Origin: an uncultured Collinsella sp.
GTDB lineage: Bacteria; Actinomycetota; Coriobacteriia; Coriobacteriales; Coriobacteriaceae
Direction: 5' to 3'
Assembly (NCBI GenBank): GCA_900545835.1
Contig: URBB01000046.1
Location: 1-15,121 of the forward strand
Length of the DNA stretch: 15,121 nt
Made by a program: the position numbers and the translations under genes. Below the pieces are notes generated by a model. The model was not told the origin of the DNA, made no database searches, and worked only from the letters and a program-made list of their open reading frames with translations. Shown one piece after another: positions 6,152 through 15,105 of the stretch. The first letter of the stretch is position 1; the number at the start of each line of letters is the position of its first letter.

Positions 6152-6316
6152 CGTTCCCAGTGTGCGGCGGAGGGGGCGGGCCTGAGACATATTAAGGTTG
6201 CTGCTCTACAGTCCTGCTCACGACGGAGAGCACATTAAGTGCTCTCCTGTTCGTGCGGAACTCGCGACAACCTTAATATGTCTCAGGCCCGCCCCCTCCG
6301 CCGCACACTGGGAACG
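6152..6316. repeat. Inverted-repeat element with 49-bp perfect arms
   Basis: The arm at 6152-6200 is the exact reverse complement of 6268-6316 over 49 bp. The inverted match extends outward over a further CGTGGC after a 2-nt interruption. The 67-bp centre (6201-6267) contains its own stem, GGAGAGCAC (6225-6233) with GTGCTCTCC (6239-6247), and CACGA/TCGTG outside it. The element lies between the 3' end of the histidine phosphatase gene and the rplC promoter region. It has no coding capacity, no obvious target-site duplication and no terminator-like T run. A MITE-like element, a repeat family member or a stable non-coding RNA are possible. Confidence 0.8.
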
Positions 6317-6351
6317 CCACGTTGATGTCTGCTAAACCTTGCTCGCTCAGG

Positions 6352-6978
6352 CTAATGACTTTGTTGGGGGTCCACTATTTGCTGGAGGGTGAACTTGCAT
6401 TGGGACGGTTCGCCTTCTGCTTGTGGCTTTGCCTCATCGAAATCGAAGATCATGATGGCGCAGTTGGGGAGTTTTGTTGGGAGCTCAAAGCCCTCTGGGG
6501 CTGCAGCTTTGATGAATTGGCGGCTGGCGCTGCCGTGGCTTACTGCCAGAAGGGTTTCGATGCCCTCGGAGCCCATGATATTGGTGAGAGTGTCCACCAT
6601 GCGTTCTTGCAGCGCCTGGCTTCCTTCTCCTCCGAAGGGGACCAGATCCTCGCCCGGATCCCAGACGTCGGTGGGTAGCGCGTCGTGGGGACCTTCTTCG
6701 AAGGCACCGTAGCAGCGCTCGATGATGCCTTCGCAGGGCTCGACTGCTGCGTCCGGGCCAAGGAGTTCGGTTGCGACGAGCTGAGCTGTGTCCATGGCTC
6801 GGCCTAAGGGCGAAGAGACCACTTTGTCGGGGACAACGTCGTGGCTCTTGAGACATGCGGCTGCCATTCCCGCTTGTTTGCGGCCCAGGTCGGTCAGCGG
6901 TGAATCGCAGCGGCCCTGGACCAGCTTTTTGACGTTGAACTCCGTCTGACCGTGGCGGAGTAGATACAGCTTCTTCAT
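6352..6978 (-). CDS. Histidine phosphatase family protein
   Basis: Members of this superfamily remove or transfer phosphate through a phospho-histidine intermediate. The 208-residue product begins MKKLYLLRHGQTEFNVKKLV, with the RHG motif; H9 is the nucleophile. R60 in SSPLGRAMDTA, an acidic residue near E87 (probable proton donor) and H148 in AVSHGSASRQF complete the expected site. The layout suits a phosphoglycerate mutase-like or CobC/GpmB-like phosphatase; the substrate cannot be told. It follows the CDF gene by 39 bp with a strong AAGGGGAGAG site, so the two are probably cotranscribed. Confidence 0.9.
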   Translation of the reverse strand: MKKLYLLRHGQTEFNVKKLVQGRCDSPLTDLGRKQAGMAAACLKSHDVVPDKVVSSPLGRAMDTAQLVATELLGPDAAVEPCEGIIERCYGAFEEGPHDALPTDVWDPGEDLVPFGGEGSQALQERMVDTLTNIMGSEGIETLLAVSHGSASRQFIKAAAPEGFELPTKLPNCAIMIFDFDEAKPQAEGEPSQCKFTLQQIVDPQQSH

Positions 6979-7017
6979 GCTCTCCCCTTCTGCATAACCT
7001 GCTTTGCCGGCGCAGCC

Positions 7018-8172
7018 TTACTCGTGGGCATGGCCTACGTAGTCTTCGTCGATCGTAATCTTGGCAATCGACTTGGGGTATTCCGACTCGACCCGTTTCG
7101 CCAACGCGTGCTTTAAGTCTTCGGCACTCATCTGCAGATCCGAGGGGCGCACGCAATCGAAAATCACATTGGTGTGCGTGGGACCCGGCACACAGCGCAG
7201 ATCGTGAATTGTAAGACGGCTATCGATCTGTTGGGCCATGGCGTTAATGCGTAAACGCATGCTCGCCACCTTAGGGTCGTCGGTCACGATGGGGTCGTAA
7301 TGGAGCGTGACAATCATGCCGTCTTCGTTCCTAAACGCCTGCTCAATATTGTCGAGCGTGTCGTGACTTTCCAGCGGGCTGGCCTCGGCCGCCATCTCGG
7401 CATGCGCACTTGCAAACTTCCTGCCCGGGCCGTAGTCGTGAACCATCAGATCGTGAACGCCCAAAACGCCGGGATAGCTCATGATCTTGTCTCGAATGTG
7501 CTTGACCAGCTTAGGATCGGGCGACTGACCCAAAAGCGGGCTCACCGTATCCTGGATGAGCTCAAAACCGCTCCAGCCAATATAGGCGCCAACGGCAAGG
7601 CCAACCCATGCGTCAAGATTGATGTGCGTCACCTGCGAAACAATTGCACATGCCAGCACGGCGCCTGTGGCAAGAACATCGTTCTTGGAATCCTGGGCAG
7701 TCGCATGCAGTGTCTCGGACTCGATACGGTCGCCGAGCTTTTGGTTGAGCGCCGCCATCCACAGCTTAACAACCATCGAAAGCGCCAGGACTGCCACCAG
7801 GGCAAGCGAGAACTCGACAGGTTCGGGGTGGATGATACGCTCAAACGAGGACTTCACCAGTTCAAGGCCAATGAGAAGCACGAGCGCCGCCACGACAAGA
7901 CCCGAGAGGTACTCGTAGCGACCATGGCCGTATGGATGCTCGGGGTCGGCGGGCTTGCTCGCCAGCTTAAAGCCCAGCACGCTCACGATATTCGAGCTGG
8001 CATCGGACAGGTTGTTCATGGCATCCGCCACGATCGAAACCGATCCCGACAGCACGCCAATTGCGCCCTTTGCAGCGCATAGTGCCACATTGGCGAGAAT
8101 ACACACCACGCCCGTCAACGTGCCCACGCGCGCACGGTCGCCCTGCGCACGCTTAACAATCCACTCAACCAT
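7018..8172 (-). CDS. Cation diffusion facilitator family transporter
   Basis: CDF proteins export divalent metals from the cytoplasm by proton antiport. The 384-residue product has about six membrane segments in residues 15-215, the family motif HPYGHGRYEYLSG (79-91), and a soluble dimerisation domain after about 215. A further C-terminal domain to residue 384 makes it longer than YiiP-type members. The transport-site residues appear to be N53/D57 in DAMNNLSD (TM2) and D161/D165 in QDSKNDV (TM5). This N-D/D-D pattern differs from the zinc-type D-D/H-D and is closer to manganese-type CDFs, so Mn export is possible. The ATG at 8170-8172 follows a weak G-rich site. Confidence 0.92.
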   Translation of the reverse strand: MVEWIVKRAQGDRARVGTLTGVVCILANVALCAAKGAIGVLSGSVSIVADAMNNLSDASSNIVSVLGFKLASKPADPEHPYGHGRYEYLSGLVVAALVLLIGLELVKSSFERIIHPEPVEFSLALVAVLALSMVVKLWMAALNQKLGDRIESETLHATAQDSKNDVLATGAVLACAIVSQVTHINLDAWVGLAVGAYIGWSGFELIQDTVSPLLGQSPDPKLVKHIRDKIMSYPGVLGVHDLMVHDYGPGRKFASAHAEMAAEASPLESHDTLDNIEQAFRNEDGMIVTLHYDPIVTDDPKVASMRLRINAMAQQIDSRLTIHDLRCVPGPTHTNVIFDCVRPSDLQMSAEDLKHALAKRVESEYPKSIAKITIDEDYVGHAHE

Positions 8173-8233
8173 CTACATCCGCCCCCACGATGCTATCTAT
8201 ATATCTATTGCTCAAACGGATTGTAGTGTAGCC

Positions 8234-8262
8234 ACTTTGTCCCCCAGATACAAAAAGGCCGC
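8234..8262 (-). promoter_or_regulatory. Weak promoter candidate for the CDF gene
   Basis: On the minus strand, between the EIIC terminator and the CDF start, TTGTAT is followed 17 nt later by TACACT, and an overlapping TACAAT lies next to it. Both boxes match the consensus only partly. The A/T-rich leader with GATATATAG continues towards the start codon. A promoter is expected here because the strong terminator at 8252-8284 separates the CDF gene from the upstream operon; the exact boxes are uncertain. Confidence 0.25.
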
Positions 8263-8284
8263 AACCCACATGGGCCACGACCTT
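8252..8284 (-). terminator. Rho-independent terminator after the EIIC gene
   Basis: On the minus strand a 13-bp stem (8255-8267 with 8272-8284, including several G-T wobble pairs) with a 4-nt loop is followed by five T (complement of 8252-8256). It lies about 40 nt after the EIIC stop codon, beyond the GGGACAG palindrome at 8291-8315. It separates the fatty-acid/EIIC transcription unit from the CDF-phosphatase unit. Confidence 0.8.
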
Positions 8285-8290
8285 GGAATG

Positions 8291-8315
8291 TGACATGCAG
8301 GACTGTCCCTTTGTC
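8291..8315. repeat. GGGACAG palindrome after EIIC (copy 1)
   Basis: This sequence matches 9556-9580 almost throughout, with one substitution and one indel, in the same orientation. On the minus strand it reads GACAAAGGGACAGTCC then TGCATGTCA, and can fold through GGAC/GTCC with outer GAC/GTC. It begins within 10 nt of the EIIC stop codon. The two copies flank the EIIC gene as direct repeats. Confidence 0.6.
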
Positions 8316-8322
8316 GATCGAT

Positions 8323-9537
8323 TTATGCGCTTGCTTCGGCCGCGCTCTTCGAGGTTTCGGGCAAATCGGCTCCGTCTTCTGCCGCCCGCCCCTTCGCCGG
8401 CACCACGCCAAAGCAGTAGCTCAGCGCCGCAGACACCGCAAATGCCACACCGCCGGCAGCGCAGCACCACAGCAGGTTCGAGATGCCGCCCGTGGCAAAG
8501 CCAATGACCATAAGGACATTCGTCATGCCGATGGTATAGGCCGTAACGTGGCCCACGGCCGCAACAAGGCCTCCGACGGCGCCGCCAATGGCCATGCACG
8601 TCAGGCACCTGCCATATTTAAAGCCGCAACCGTACAGCGCCGGCTCGCTTACGCCGCCAAGAACACCCGAGATTGAATAGCCCAGCATGAGCGCCTTCTC
8701 GTCCTTATCCGCAACGCGAAGCGACGCGCCAAAGGGCATGCCCCAAACGGCGAACGTCGCCATCGTCGCGGCGATCAGGATGCACGAATCCGTTCCCACA
8801 CTCATAAACTGCGCATAGGCGAGCGATAGGACAACGTTGCTGACGCCGGCGATCTTTAGGAACTCCCAGCCCGCAGCAAGCCCCATGAGCGTGAGCAGCG
8901 ACACGATGCCACCGGAATTGCCAAGCATAAACATAAGCTGGCCCAACAGCATACCCAGATAGCTGCCCGCCGGTGCCGTAATACACAGCGAAACCGGAAC
9001 CATGACAAGCATGGTCGCAAACGGAACAAACGAAAACGCCACGGCCCTAGGGATAACGCGCTTAAAGAAACACTCCACTCGCCATAGCACAGGCACCGAA
9101 AGGAGAACTGGAATAACAGTCGTCGTGTAATCGTTGACCGGCGCGGGAAGCAGACCATACACGGAAGTCATCGATGCCCCCGTCGTCGATGCGGCATCGA
9201 CGAGCTTGAGCAGATCGGGCGCAATCAATACGCCGCCCAGCATCATACCCAGCTGCTCCGAGCAACCGAGCTGGCGGGCGGCCGCCCAACCAAGATAGAT
9301 GGGCAAAAAGTAGTAGCCGGCGTTATAGAGCCAACTGTAGAACAGGCGATAGATTTCGGAATCGGCAGACCACAGGCCCAGCATGCCTTCGCCCATAATG
9401 ACGGCGACGGTGCGGAACAACGCCGCGCAGACAATAAACGGCAGCGCCGACATCATGCTTTTGGACAGATAATCGACCACGGCCATGGCGTTTGATGAAA
9501 CCGACGTTGTAAACGAGGTGTTAGAAACTTGTAGCAT
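8323..9537 (-). CDS. PTS beta-glucoside-type EIIC permease, lone domain
   Basis: EIIC domains form the membrane channel of phosphotransferase sugar uptake. The 404-residue product is very hydrophobic, with about ten membrane segments. It carries the family loop GGVSEPALYGCGFKYGR (294-310) with the Glu of the (T/S)EPA motif. It also has upstream stretches such as YYFLPIYLGWAAARQLG and NDYTTTVIPVLLSVPVLWRVE that match the beta-glucoside/sucrose group. No EIIB cysteine domain or EIIA domain is fused or adjacent, so it must borrow them or have another role. The ATG at 9535-9537 with GGGAAAGG upstream is preferred; the frame stays open further upstream into accDA. It follows accDA by 40 bp. Confidence 0.85.
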   Translation of the reverse strand: MLQVSNTSFTTSVSSNAMAVVDYLSKSMMSALPFIVCAALFRTVAVIMGEGMLGLWSADSEIYRLFYSWLYNAGYYFLPIYLGWAAARQLGCSEQLGMMLGGVLIAPDLLKLVDAASTTGASMTSVYGLLPAPVNDYTTTVIPVLLSVPVLWRVECFFKRVIPRAVAFSFVPFATMLVMVPVSLCITAPAGSYLGMLLGQLMFMLGNSGGIVSLLTLMGLAAGWEFLKIAGVSNVVLSLAYAQFMSVGTDSCILIAATMATFAVWGMPFGASLRVADKDEKALMLGYSISGVLGGVSEPALYGCGFKYGRCLTCMAIGGAVGGLVAAVGHVTAYTIGMTNVLMVIGFATGGISNLLWCCAAGGVAFAVSAALSYCFGVVPAKGRAAEDGADLPETSKSAAEASA

Positions 9538-9555
9538 AGAACGCCTTTCCCAATA

Positions 9556-9580
9556 TGACATGCGGGCTGTCCCTTTGTCA
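9556..9580. repeat. GGGACAG palindrome at the accDA stop (copy 2)
   Basis: This is a near copy of 8291-8315. On the minus strand it starts with the accDA stop codon itself, TGACAAAGGGACAGCCC, and continues GCATGTCA. TGAC/GTCA and GGG/CCC can pair around a 4-nt loop. It lies between accDA and the EIIC gene. The GGGACAG core also occurs in the palindrome at 9-35. Confidence 0.6.
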
Positions 9581-11288
9581 CATCGTGCGGTACTGACCGA
9601 TTGCGCGGTACTTTTCGTAGCGGAGGTTTGTGAGGGTCGCGTCGTCGAGCTGCCCAAGCGCATCGAAGGCATCAAATGCCGAGGACATGACGGCACCGGC
9701 GATCTCCTCATGCGACAGGCCCCTATCGTCAACAATGCCGTCGATGATGCCGAGCGCCAACAGGTCGGGAGCCGTGAGCTTCAGCGCCTCGGCGGCCTCA
9801 TTCGCGCGCTCGGTATCCTTCCACAGGATCGATGCACAGGCCTCGGGGCTCACGACCGAATAGGCCGAGCTCGAGAGCATCAGGATGCGGTCGGCCACGG
9901 ACAGCGCCAGCGCGCCACCAGAGCCGCCCTCGCCTGTCACCACCGAGACAATCGGCGTCTTAAGGCCGCTCATCTCCATGAGGTTCTGGGCAATCGCCTC
10001 ACCCTGGCCGCGTTCCTCGGCACCGATGCCGCAAAACGCGCCCGAAGTATCGACCAGGCACAGAACCGGTCGACCAAACTTTTCGGCCTGGCGCATCAGG
10101 CGACGCGCTTTGCGGTAGCCCTCGGGATGTGCCATACCAAAGTTGCGACGCATGCGCTCTTTGGTCGTGGTGCCGCGCTCGATGGCGATGACCGTTACGG
10201 GGCGTCCGTCTTTCCAGCCAATGCCAGCCACCACAGCAGCGTCGTCGCCAAAGTAGCGGTCGCCGTGCAGCTCCACAAATCCATCCAGGCCCAGCGAGAT
10301 CATCTCGCCTGCCGTGGCGCGATCTGCCGAGCGGGTCTGCTTGACAATCTCGAGCGCGGTTTTTGGTGCGGCCGAGCGCTTGAACAAGTGTCCCAGCTTT
10401 TTGCCGCGGCGACCCGTATGCACGATCTCATGCGGTGCCCCCAGGCCGGGCGCGTGGCCTTCGTGCAGCGCCAGCAGCTCGCCTACCGTGAGCGCAATCT
10501 CGCCACGCGGAACAACGGCATCGCAAAAGCCGTGCTCCAGCAAAAACTCGGAGCGCTGGAATCCCTTGGGCAGGCGCTTGTGCATGTTCTGCTCGATCAC
10601 GCGCGGGCCGGCAAATGCCGTCAGGGCATCGGGCTCGGCCAGGATAATATCGCCCTCCATGGCAAAGCTCGCGGTTACGCCTCCGGTCGTGGGGTCAGTG
10701 AGCACCGTGATATACAGGCCGCCCGCCTCGCTATGGCGCCTAACCGCCGCAGAAATCTTGGCCATCTGCATGAGCGAGGTCACGCCCTCCTGCATGCGGG
10801 CGCCACCCGATACGGTAAAGCCAACGACCGGCAGTCCCAGCTCGGTCGCACGCTCAAATGTGCGGCAGATCTTCTCGCCCACCACGGAACCCATCGAGCC
10901 CATCATAAAGTTGGCGTCCATAAAGAAGAGCGCCGTATCGCAACCGCAGATTTTGCCCTTGCCGCACACAACGGCATCGCGCTCGCCCGAACGTTCGCTC
11001 ACGCTCTTGAGCTTGTCGGCATAGCCGGGAAACGAAAGGAAGTCCTCCGGCGCCAGACTGGCATCCCATTCCTCAAACGTGCCCTCGTCAATCGTCATGT
11101 GCATGCGGTCGCGCCCGCTCACGCGAAAGTGTTTGCCGCAACGAGGGCAGACCTCGAGGTTGTCGTGCAGGCGCGCCTCATCGATCACGCGGCGGCACTC
11201 CGGGCACTTGATAAACACGTGGCGCGCGGGAAACTCGGCGCACGACTCGGTCATCGGTCCCTCGAGGACGTTGACCGTCTTCGCTTTT

Positions 11289-11302
<14 letters not shown>
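9578..11302 (-). CDS. accDA: Fused acetyl-CoA carboxylase carboxyltransferase beta-alpha
   Basis: The carboxyltransferase moves carboxyl from biotin to acetyl-CoA to make malonyl-CoA. The 574-residue product joins both subunits, normally two proteins. The beta part (about 30-285) has the zinc ribbon C33, C36, C52, C55 and the GGARMQEG segment (166-173). The alpha part (about 315-574) has RRNFGMAHPEGYRKA (385-399) and EGGSGGALA (458-466). The linker is short and the N-terminal helical region of a stand-alone AccA is largely missing. The start ATG (11300-11302) overlaps the end of accC by 14 bp; a second ATG at 11294-11296 is possible. The stop codon is part of a repeat (9556-9580). Confidence 0.95.
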
Positions 11303-12632
<1,330 letters not shown>

Positions 12633-12642
12633 GAAGCCTTCC

Positions 12643-13065
12643 TTAACTTTCGTGCATGAGTGCAAAAGACATATCGGCGCGGCAGCAAACCTCACCGTTG
12701 ACGCTCGCAGTACCCGTCGCAAAGCGGAACGGCCCGCGCGCACGCGTGATGGTGCACACCAGATCAACCGTGTCGCCCGGGCGCACCGGGCGCTTAAAGC
12801 GCACCTTGTCCAGACTCGTGTAGAACGGCGTCGCGCCGCGCGCCTCCTCATCGCCCATCAGCAGCACGCAGCAGTTCTGGGCGAGCATCTCGCACTGGAT
12901 CACGCCGGGGACGACCGGGTTTCCCGGAAAATGTCCCTGCAGAAAGTACTCGTCGCCCGTAATCGCGATCTTGCCGTGGGCCTCGTCGCCCACCAGCTCG
13001 GCCTCGTCGAGCAAAAGCATCGGTTCGCGATGCGGCAACAGTTCCTTAAGCTCTTCTTTGTTCAT
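12643..13065 (-). CDS. fabZ: 3-hydroxyacyl-ACP dehydratase FabZ
   Basis: FabZ dehydrates (R)-3-hydroxyacyl-ACP to trans-2-enoyl-ACP in fatty-acid elongation. The 140-residue product starts MNKEELKELLPHREPMLLLD, typical of FabZ. It holds the catalytic pair H45 in GHFPGNPVVPGV and E59 in QCEMLAQ. The hot-dog fold length is normal. The ATG (13063-13065) is preferred because AGGTGA lies about 7 nt upstream; a GTG at 13072-13074, directly after the accB stop, would add three residues. It sits between accB and accC. Confidence 0.95.
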   Translation of the reverse strand: MNKEELKELLPHREPMLLLDEAELVGDEAHGKIAITGDEYFLQGHFPGNPVVPGVIQCEMLAQNCCVLLMGDEEARGATPFYTSLDKVRFKRPVRPGDTVDLVCTITRARGPFRFATGTASVNGEVCCRADMSFALMHES

Positions 13066-13074
13066 GGATATCAC

Positions 13075-13551
13075 CTATCCGATCCTCATAAGGCAACTGC
13101 CAAACTCCACGAGGTCGCCGTCGGCCACGCAGGTCTCGAGCACCTCGCCATCCGCCTCTGCCGTCACCTCGTTGAGAACCTTCATGGCCTCAATGATGCA
13201 GAGGGTCTCGCCGGCCTTGACCTTGGAGCCCACGTGCACAAACGGCTCGTCGCCCGGCGCCGGGGCAGCATAGAAAACGCCGACCATGGGAGCGGTCACC
13301 TCGGTGCCCTTGGGCTCCGGCGCGGCAACAGGCGCCTGCGAGGCGGGCTCCGGTGCGGCGACAGGCACGGCGACAGGAGCCACCGCCGGAGCAGTCACGG
13401 CACCCGGCATAGGCATGGGCACGGCAACCGGCTGCGCGGCACTCGCGCGCTCGAGTTCGACCGCGGTGCCATCGGGCTCCTCAACGCGTACGCGCGTGAG
13501 GCCGCGGTCCTCCATCACATCGGCTATCTCGGCAAGTCTTTTGGAATCCAT
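13075..13551 (-). CDS. accB: Biotin carboxyl carrier protein of acetyl-CoA carboxylase
   Basis: BCCP carries the biotin that shuttles carboxyl between AccC and AccDA. The 158-residue product has an N-terminal region (1-40), a flexible Ala/Pro/Val linker (about 40-82) and a biotinyl domain. That domain has the motif EAMKVLNEV, K124 being the biotinylated lysine, and the preceding APMVGVFYAAPAPGDEPFV. The ATG at 13549-13551 follows AAGGAG, which lies inside the end of fabF. It is three bases from the fabF stop, so coupling is likely. Confidence 0.97.
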   Translation of the reverse strand: MDSKRLAEIADVMEDRGLTRVRVEEPDGTAVELERASAAQPVAVPMPMPGAVTAPAVAPVAVPVAAPEPASQAPVAAPEPKGTEVTAPMVGVFYAAPAPGDEPFVHVGSKVKAGETLCIIEAMKVLNEVTAEADGEVLETCVADGDLVEFGSCLMRIG

Positions 13552-13554
13552 GCT

Positions 13555-14802
13555 CTAGCTCCTTGCATATCTACGCAGCGCGATGGCGGCGTTGTGTCCG
13601 CCAAAGCCCAGATTGGTCGAAAGCGCCCAGGTAAGGTCGGCGCGAACCGCGCGATTGGGCGTGTAGTCAAGATCGCAGGCGGGATCGGGCGTGTGGTAGT
13701 TAATGGTCGGGGGCACCACGCCCTGCTCGAGCGCCATGGCGCAGGCCATGACCTCTATGGCGCCCGTGGCACCGATCATGTGGCCGGTCATCGACTTGGT
13801 CGACGAGACGTGCGCGGCGCGCGCCGCGTCCTCGCCGAGCGCTCGCTTGATGCCCGCCGTCTCGGACGAATCGTTGAGCTTGGTCGAGGTGCCGTGGGCG
13901 TTGATGTAGAGGCCCTCGGAAGGCTTAACGTCGCCTTCGGCCACCGCCAGCGATATCGCACGGGCGATACCTGCCGCGTCCGGGTCGGGACTCGTGATGT
14001 GGTAGGCGTCATCGGTGTTGCCGTAGCCCACGACCTCGGCGTAAATGTGCGCACCGCGGGCCTGCGCGTGCTCCATACCCTCGAGCACGAGCACACAGGC
14101 GCCTTCGCCCATCACAAAGCCGTCGCGGTCTGCATCAAACGGACGGCAAGCCGTCGCGGGATCGGGGTTGGTGGTCAATGCGCGGCAGGACGTAAAGCCC
14201 GCAACGGCATCGGGGATAATTGCGGCCTCGGCGCCGCCGGCCAGGATTGCATCGGCATAGCCGTGCTTGATGGCGCGGAACGCCTCGCCCACCGCATGGG
14301 CAGAAGTCGCGCAGGCAGTCACGACGGGCAGGGTCGGGCCTTTTGCCTTATGGCGAATCGCGATGTTGCCCGAAGCCATGTTGGGAATCATCATCGCGAT
14401 CATATAGGGCGATGCACGACGAGGTCCGCGGTCGGCAATCGTATGGACGTTGTCGACAAGCGTCTGCATGCCGCCCACGCCCGAGCCCACATAGACACCC
14501 AGGCGATCGCGATCGACCGCGCCCTCAACATCGAGGCCCGCATCGTGCATGGCCTCGTCCGACGCCGCCATCGCAAACTGAACACAGGGGTCGAGATGCT
14601 TGGCGTCATGCTTGCCAAAGTACTCGTTGCCGTCAAACCCCTTGACCTCGGCCGCCACCTTGACGGCAAATGCATCGGTATCAAAGTGCGTGATCGGACC
14701 GATGCCGCACGTTCCGGCACACATGGCCGCCCAGGTGGCAAGCGCGGTGTTGCCGAGCGGCGACACGGCACCGATACCGGTGATTGCAACTCTCTGTTCC
14801 AT
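13555..14802 (-). CDS. fabF: 3-oxoacyl-ACP synthase II
   Basis: FabF condenses acyl-ACP with malonyl-ACP to elongate fatty acids. With the start used here the product is 415 residues: MEQRVAITGIGAVSPLGNTA. The Cys-His-His site is complete: C164 in VVTACATSAHAVGEA, H303 in NAHGTSTKLND, and H341 in STKSMTGHMIGATG together with K336. This is the KAS II arrangement. GAGGAG lies 6 nt before the ATG at 14800-14802; an adjacent ATG (14803-14805) and an upstream TTG (14818-14820) are alternatives. It lies between fabG and accB. Confidence 0.96.
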   Translation of the reverse strand: MEQRVAITGIGAVSPLGNTALATWAAMCAGTCGIGPITHFDTDAFAVKVAAEVKGFDGNEYFGKHDAKHLDPCVQFAMAASDEAMHDAGLDVEGAVDRDRLGVYVGSGVGGMQTLVDNVHTIADRGPRRASPYMIAMMIPNMASGNIAIRHKAKGPTLPVVTACATSAHAVGEAFRAIKHGYADAILAGGAEAAIIPDAVAGFTSCRALTTNPDPATACRPFDADRDGFVMGEGACVLVLEGMEHAQARGAHIYAEVVGYGNTDDAYHITSPDPDAAGIARAISLAVAEGDVKPSEGLYINAHGTSTKLNDSSETAGIKRALGEDAARAAHVSSTKSMTGHMIGATGAIEVMACAMALEQGVVPPTINYHTPDPACDLDYTPNRAVRADLTWALSTNLGFGGHNAAIALRRYARS

Positions 14803-14841
14803 CATGGTCTCCTCATCCAAGCCGCTTACCCGACTTGCTTT

Positions 14842-15105
14842 CTACATCGCCATTCCGCCGTCGACGCGTATGACTTCGCCCGTAATGTAAGCGGCCGCAT
14901 CGCTCGCTAAAAAGCGCACCACACCGGCCACCTCCTCGGGCTGCGCCATACGCTTAAGGGGAATCTGCTCCTCGGTTGCCGCACGCACCTTCTCCGAGAG
15001 CTTTGCCGTCATATCTGTCTCGACAAACCCGGGGGCGACCGCGTTCACTCGTACGCCGCGGGGCGCAAGCTCGCGCGCTACCGCCTTGGTCAGGCCGATC
15101 ACGCC
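14842..15105 (-). CDS. fabG: 3-oxoacyl-ACP reductase, C-terminal part
   Basis: FabG reduces 3-oxoacyl-ACP with NADPH. Only the last 87 codons are present: GVIGLTKAVARELAPRGVRV, NAVAPGFVETDM, then AQPEEVAGVVRFLASDAAAY and ITGEVIRVDGG, which are typical of the C-terminal third of FabG-type short-chain reductases. The nucleotide-binding motif and the YxxxK catalytic pair lie beyond the window. The apparent start (GTG TAT AAG AGA CAG, read as MYKRQ) is sequencing adapter, not the real N-terminus. It is the first visible gene of the fatty-acid operon. Confidence 0.92.
   Translation of the reverse strand, partial: GVIGLTKAVARELAPRGVRVNAVAPGFVETDMTAKLSEKVRAATEEQIPLKRMAQPEEVAGVVRFLASDAAAYITGEVIRVDGGMAM

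Noticed and set aside
6035..6238. A 67-codon plus-strand frame in the gap upstream of rplC
   Set aside because: It runs through the left arm of the inverted repeat, has no ribosome binding site that stands out, and no recognisable protein features.
6152..6316. Reading the inverted repeat as an ordinary intrinsic terminator of the phosphatase gene
   Set aside because: The arms are far longer than usual and no T tract follows either arm; the loop is 67 bp. It may still stop transcription, but this is not supported by sequence.
8283..8676. Short plus-strand frames over the 3' end of the EIIC gene
   Set aside because: They are antisense to a well-supported membrane protein and have no features of their own.
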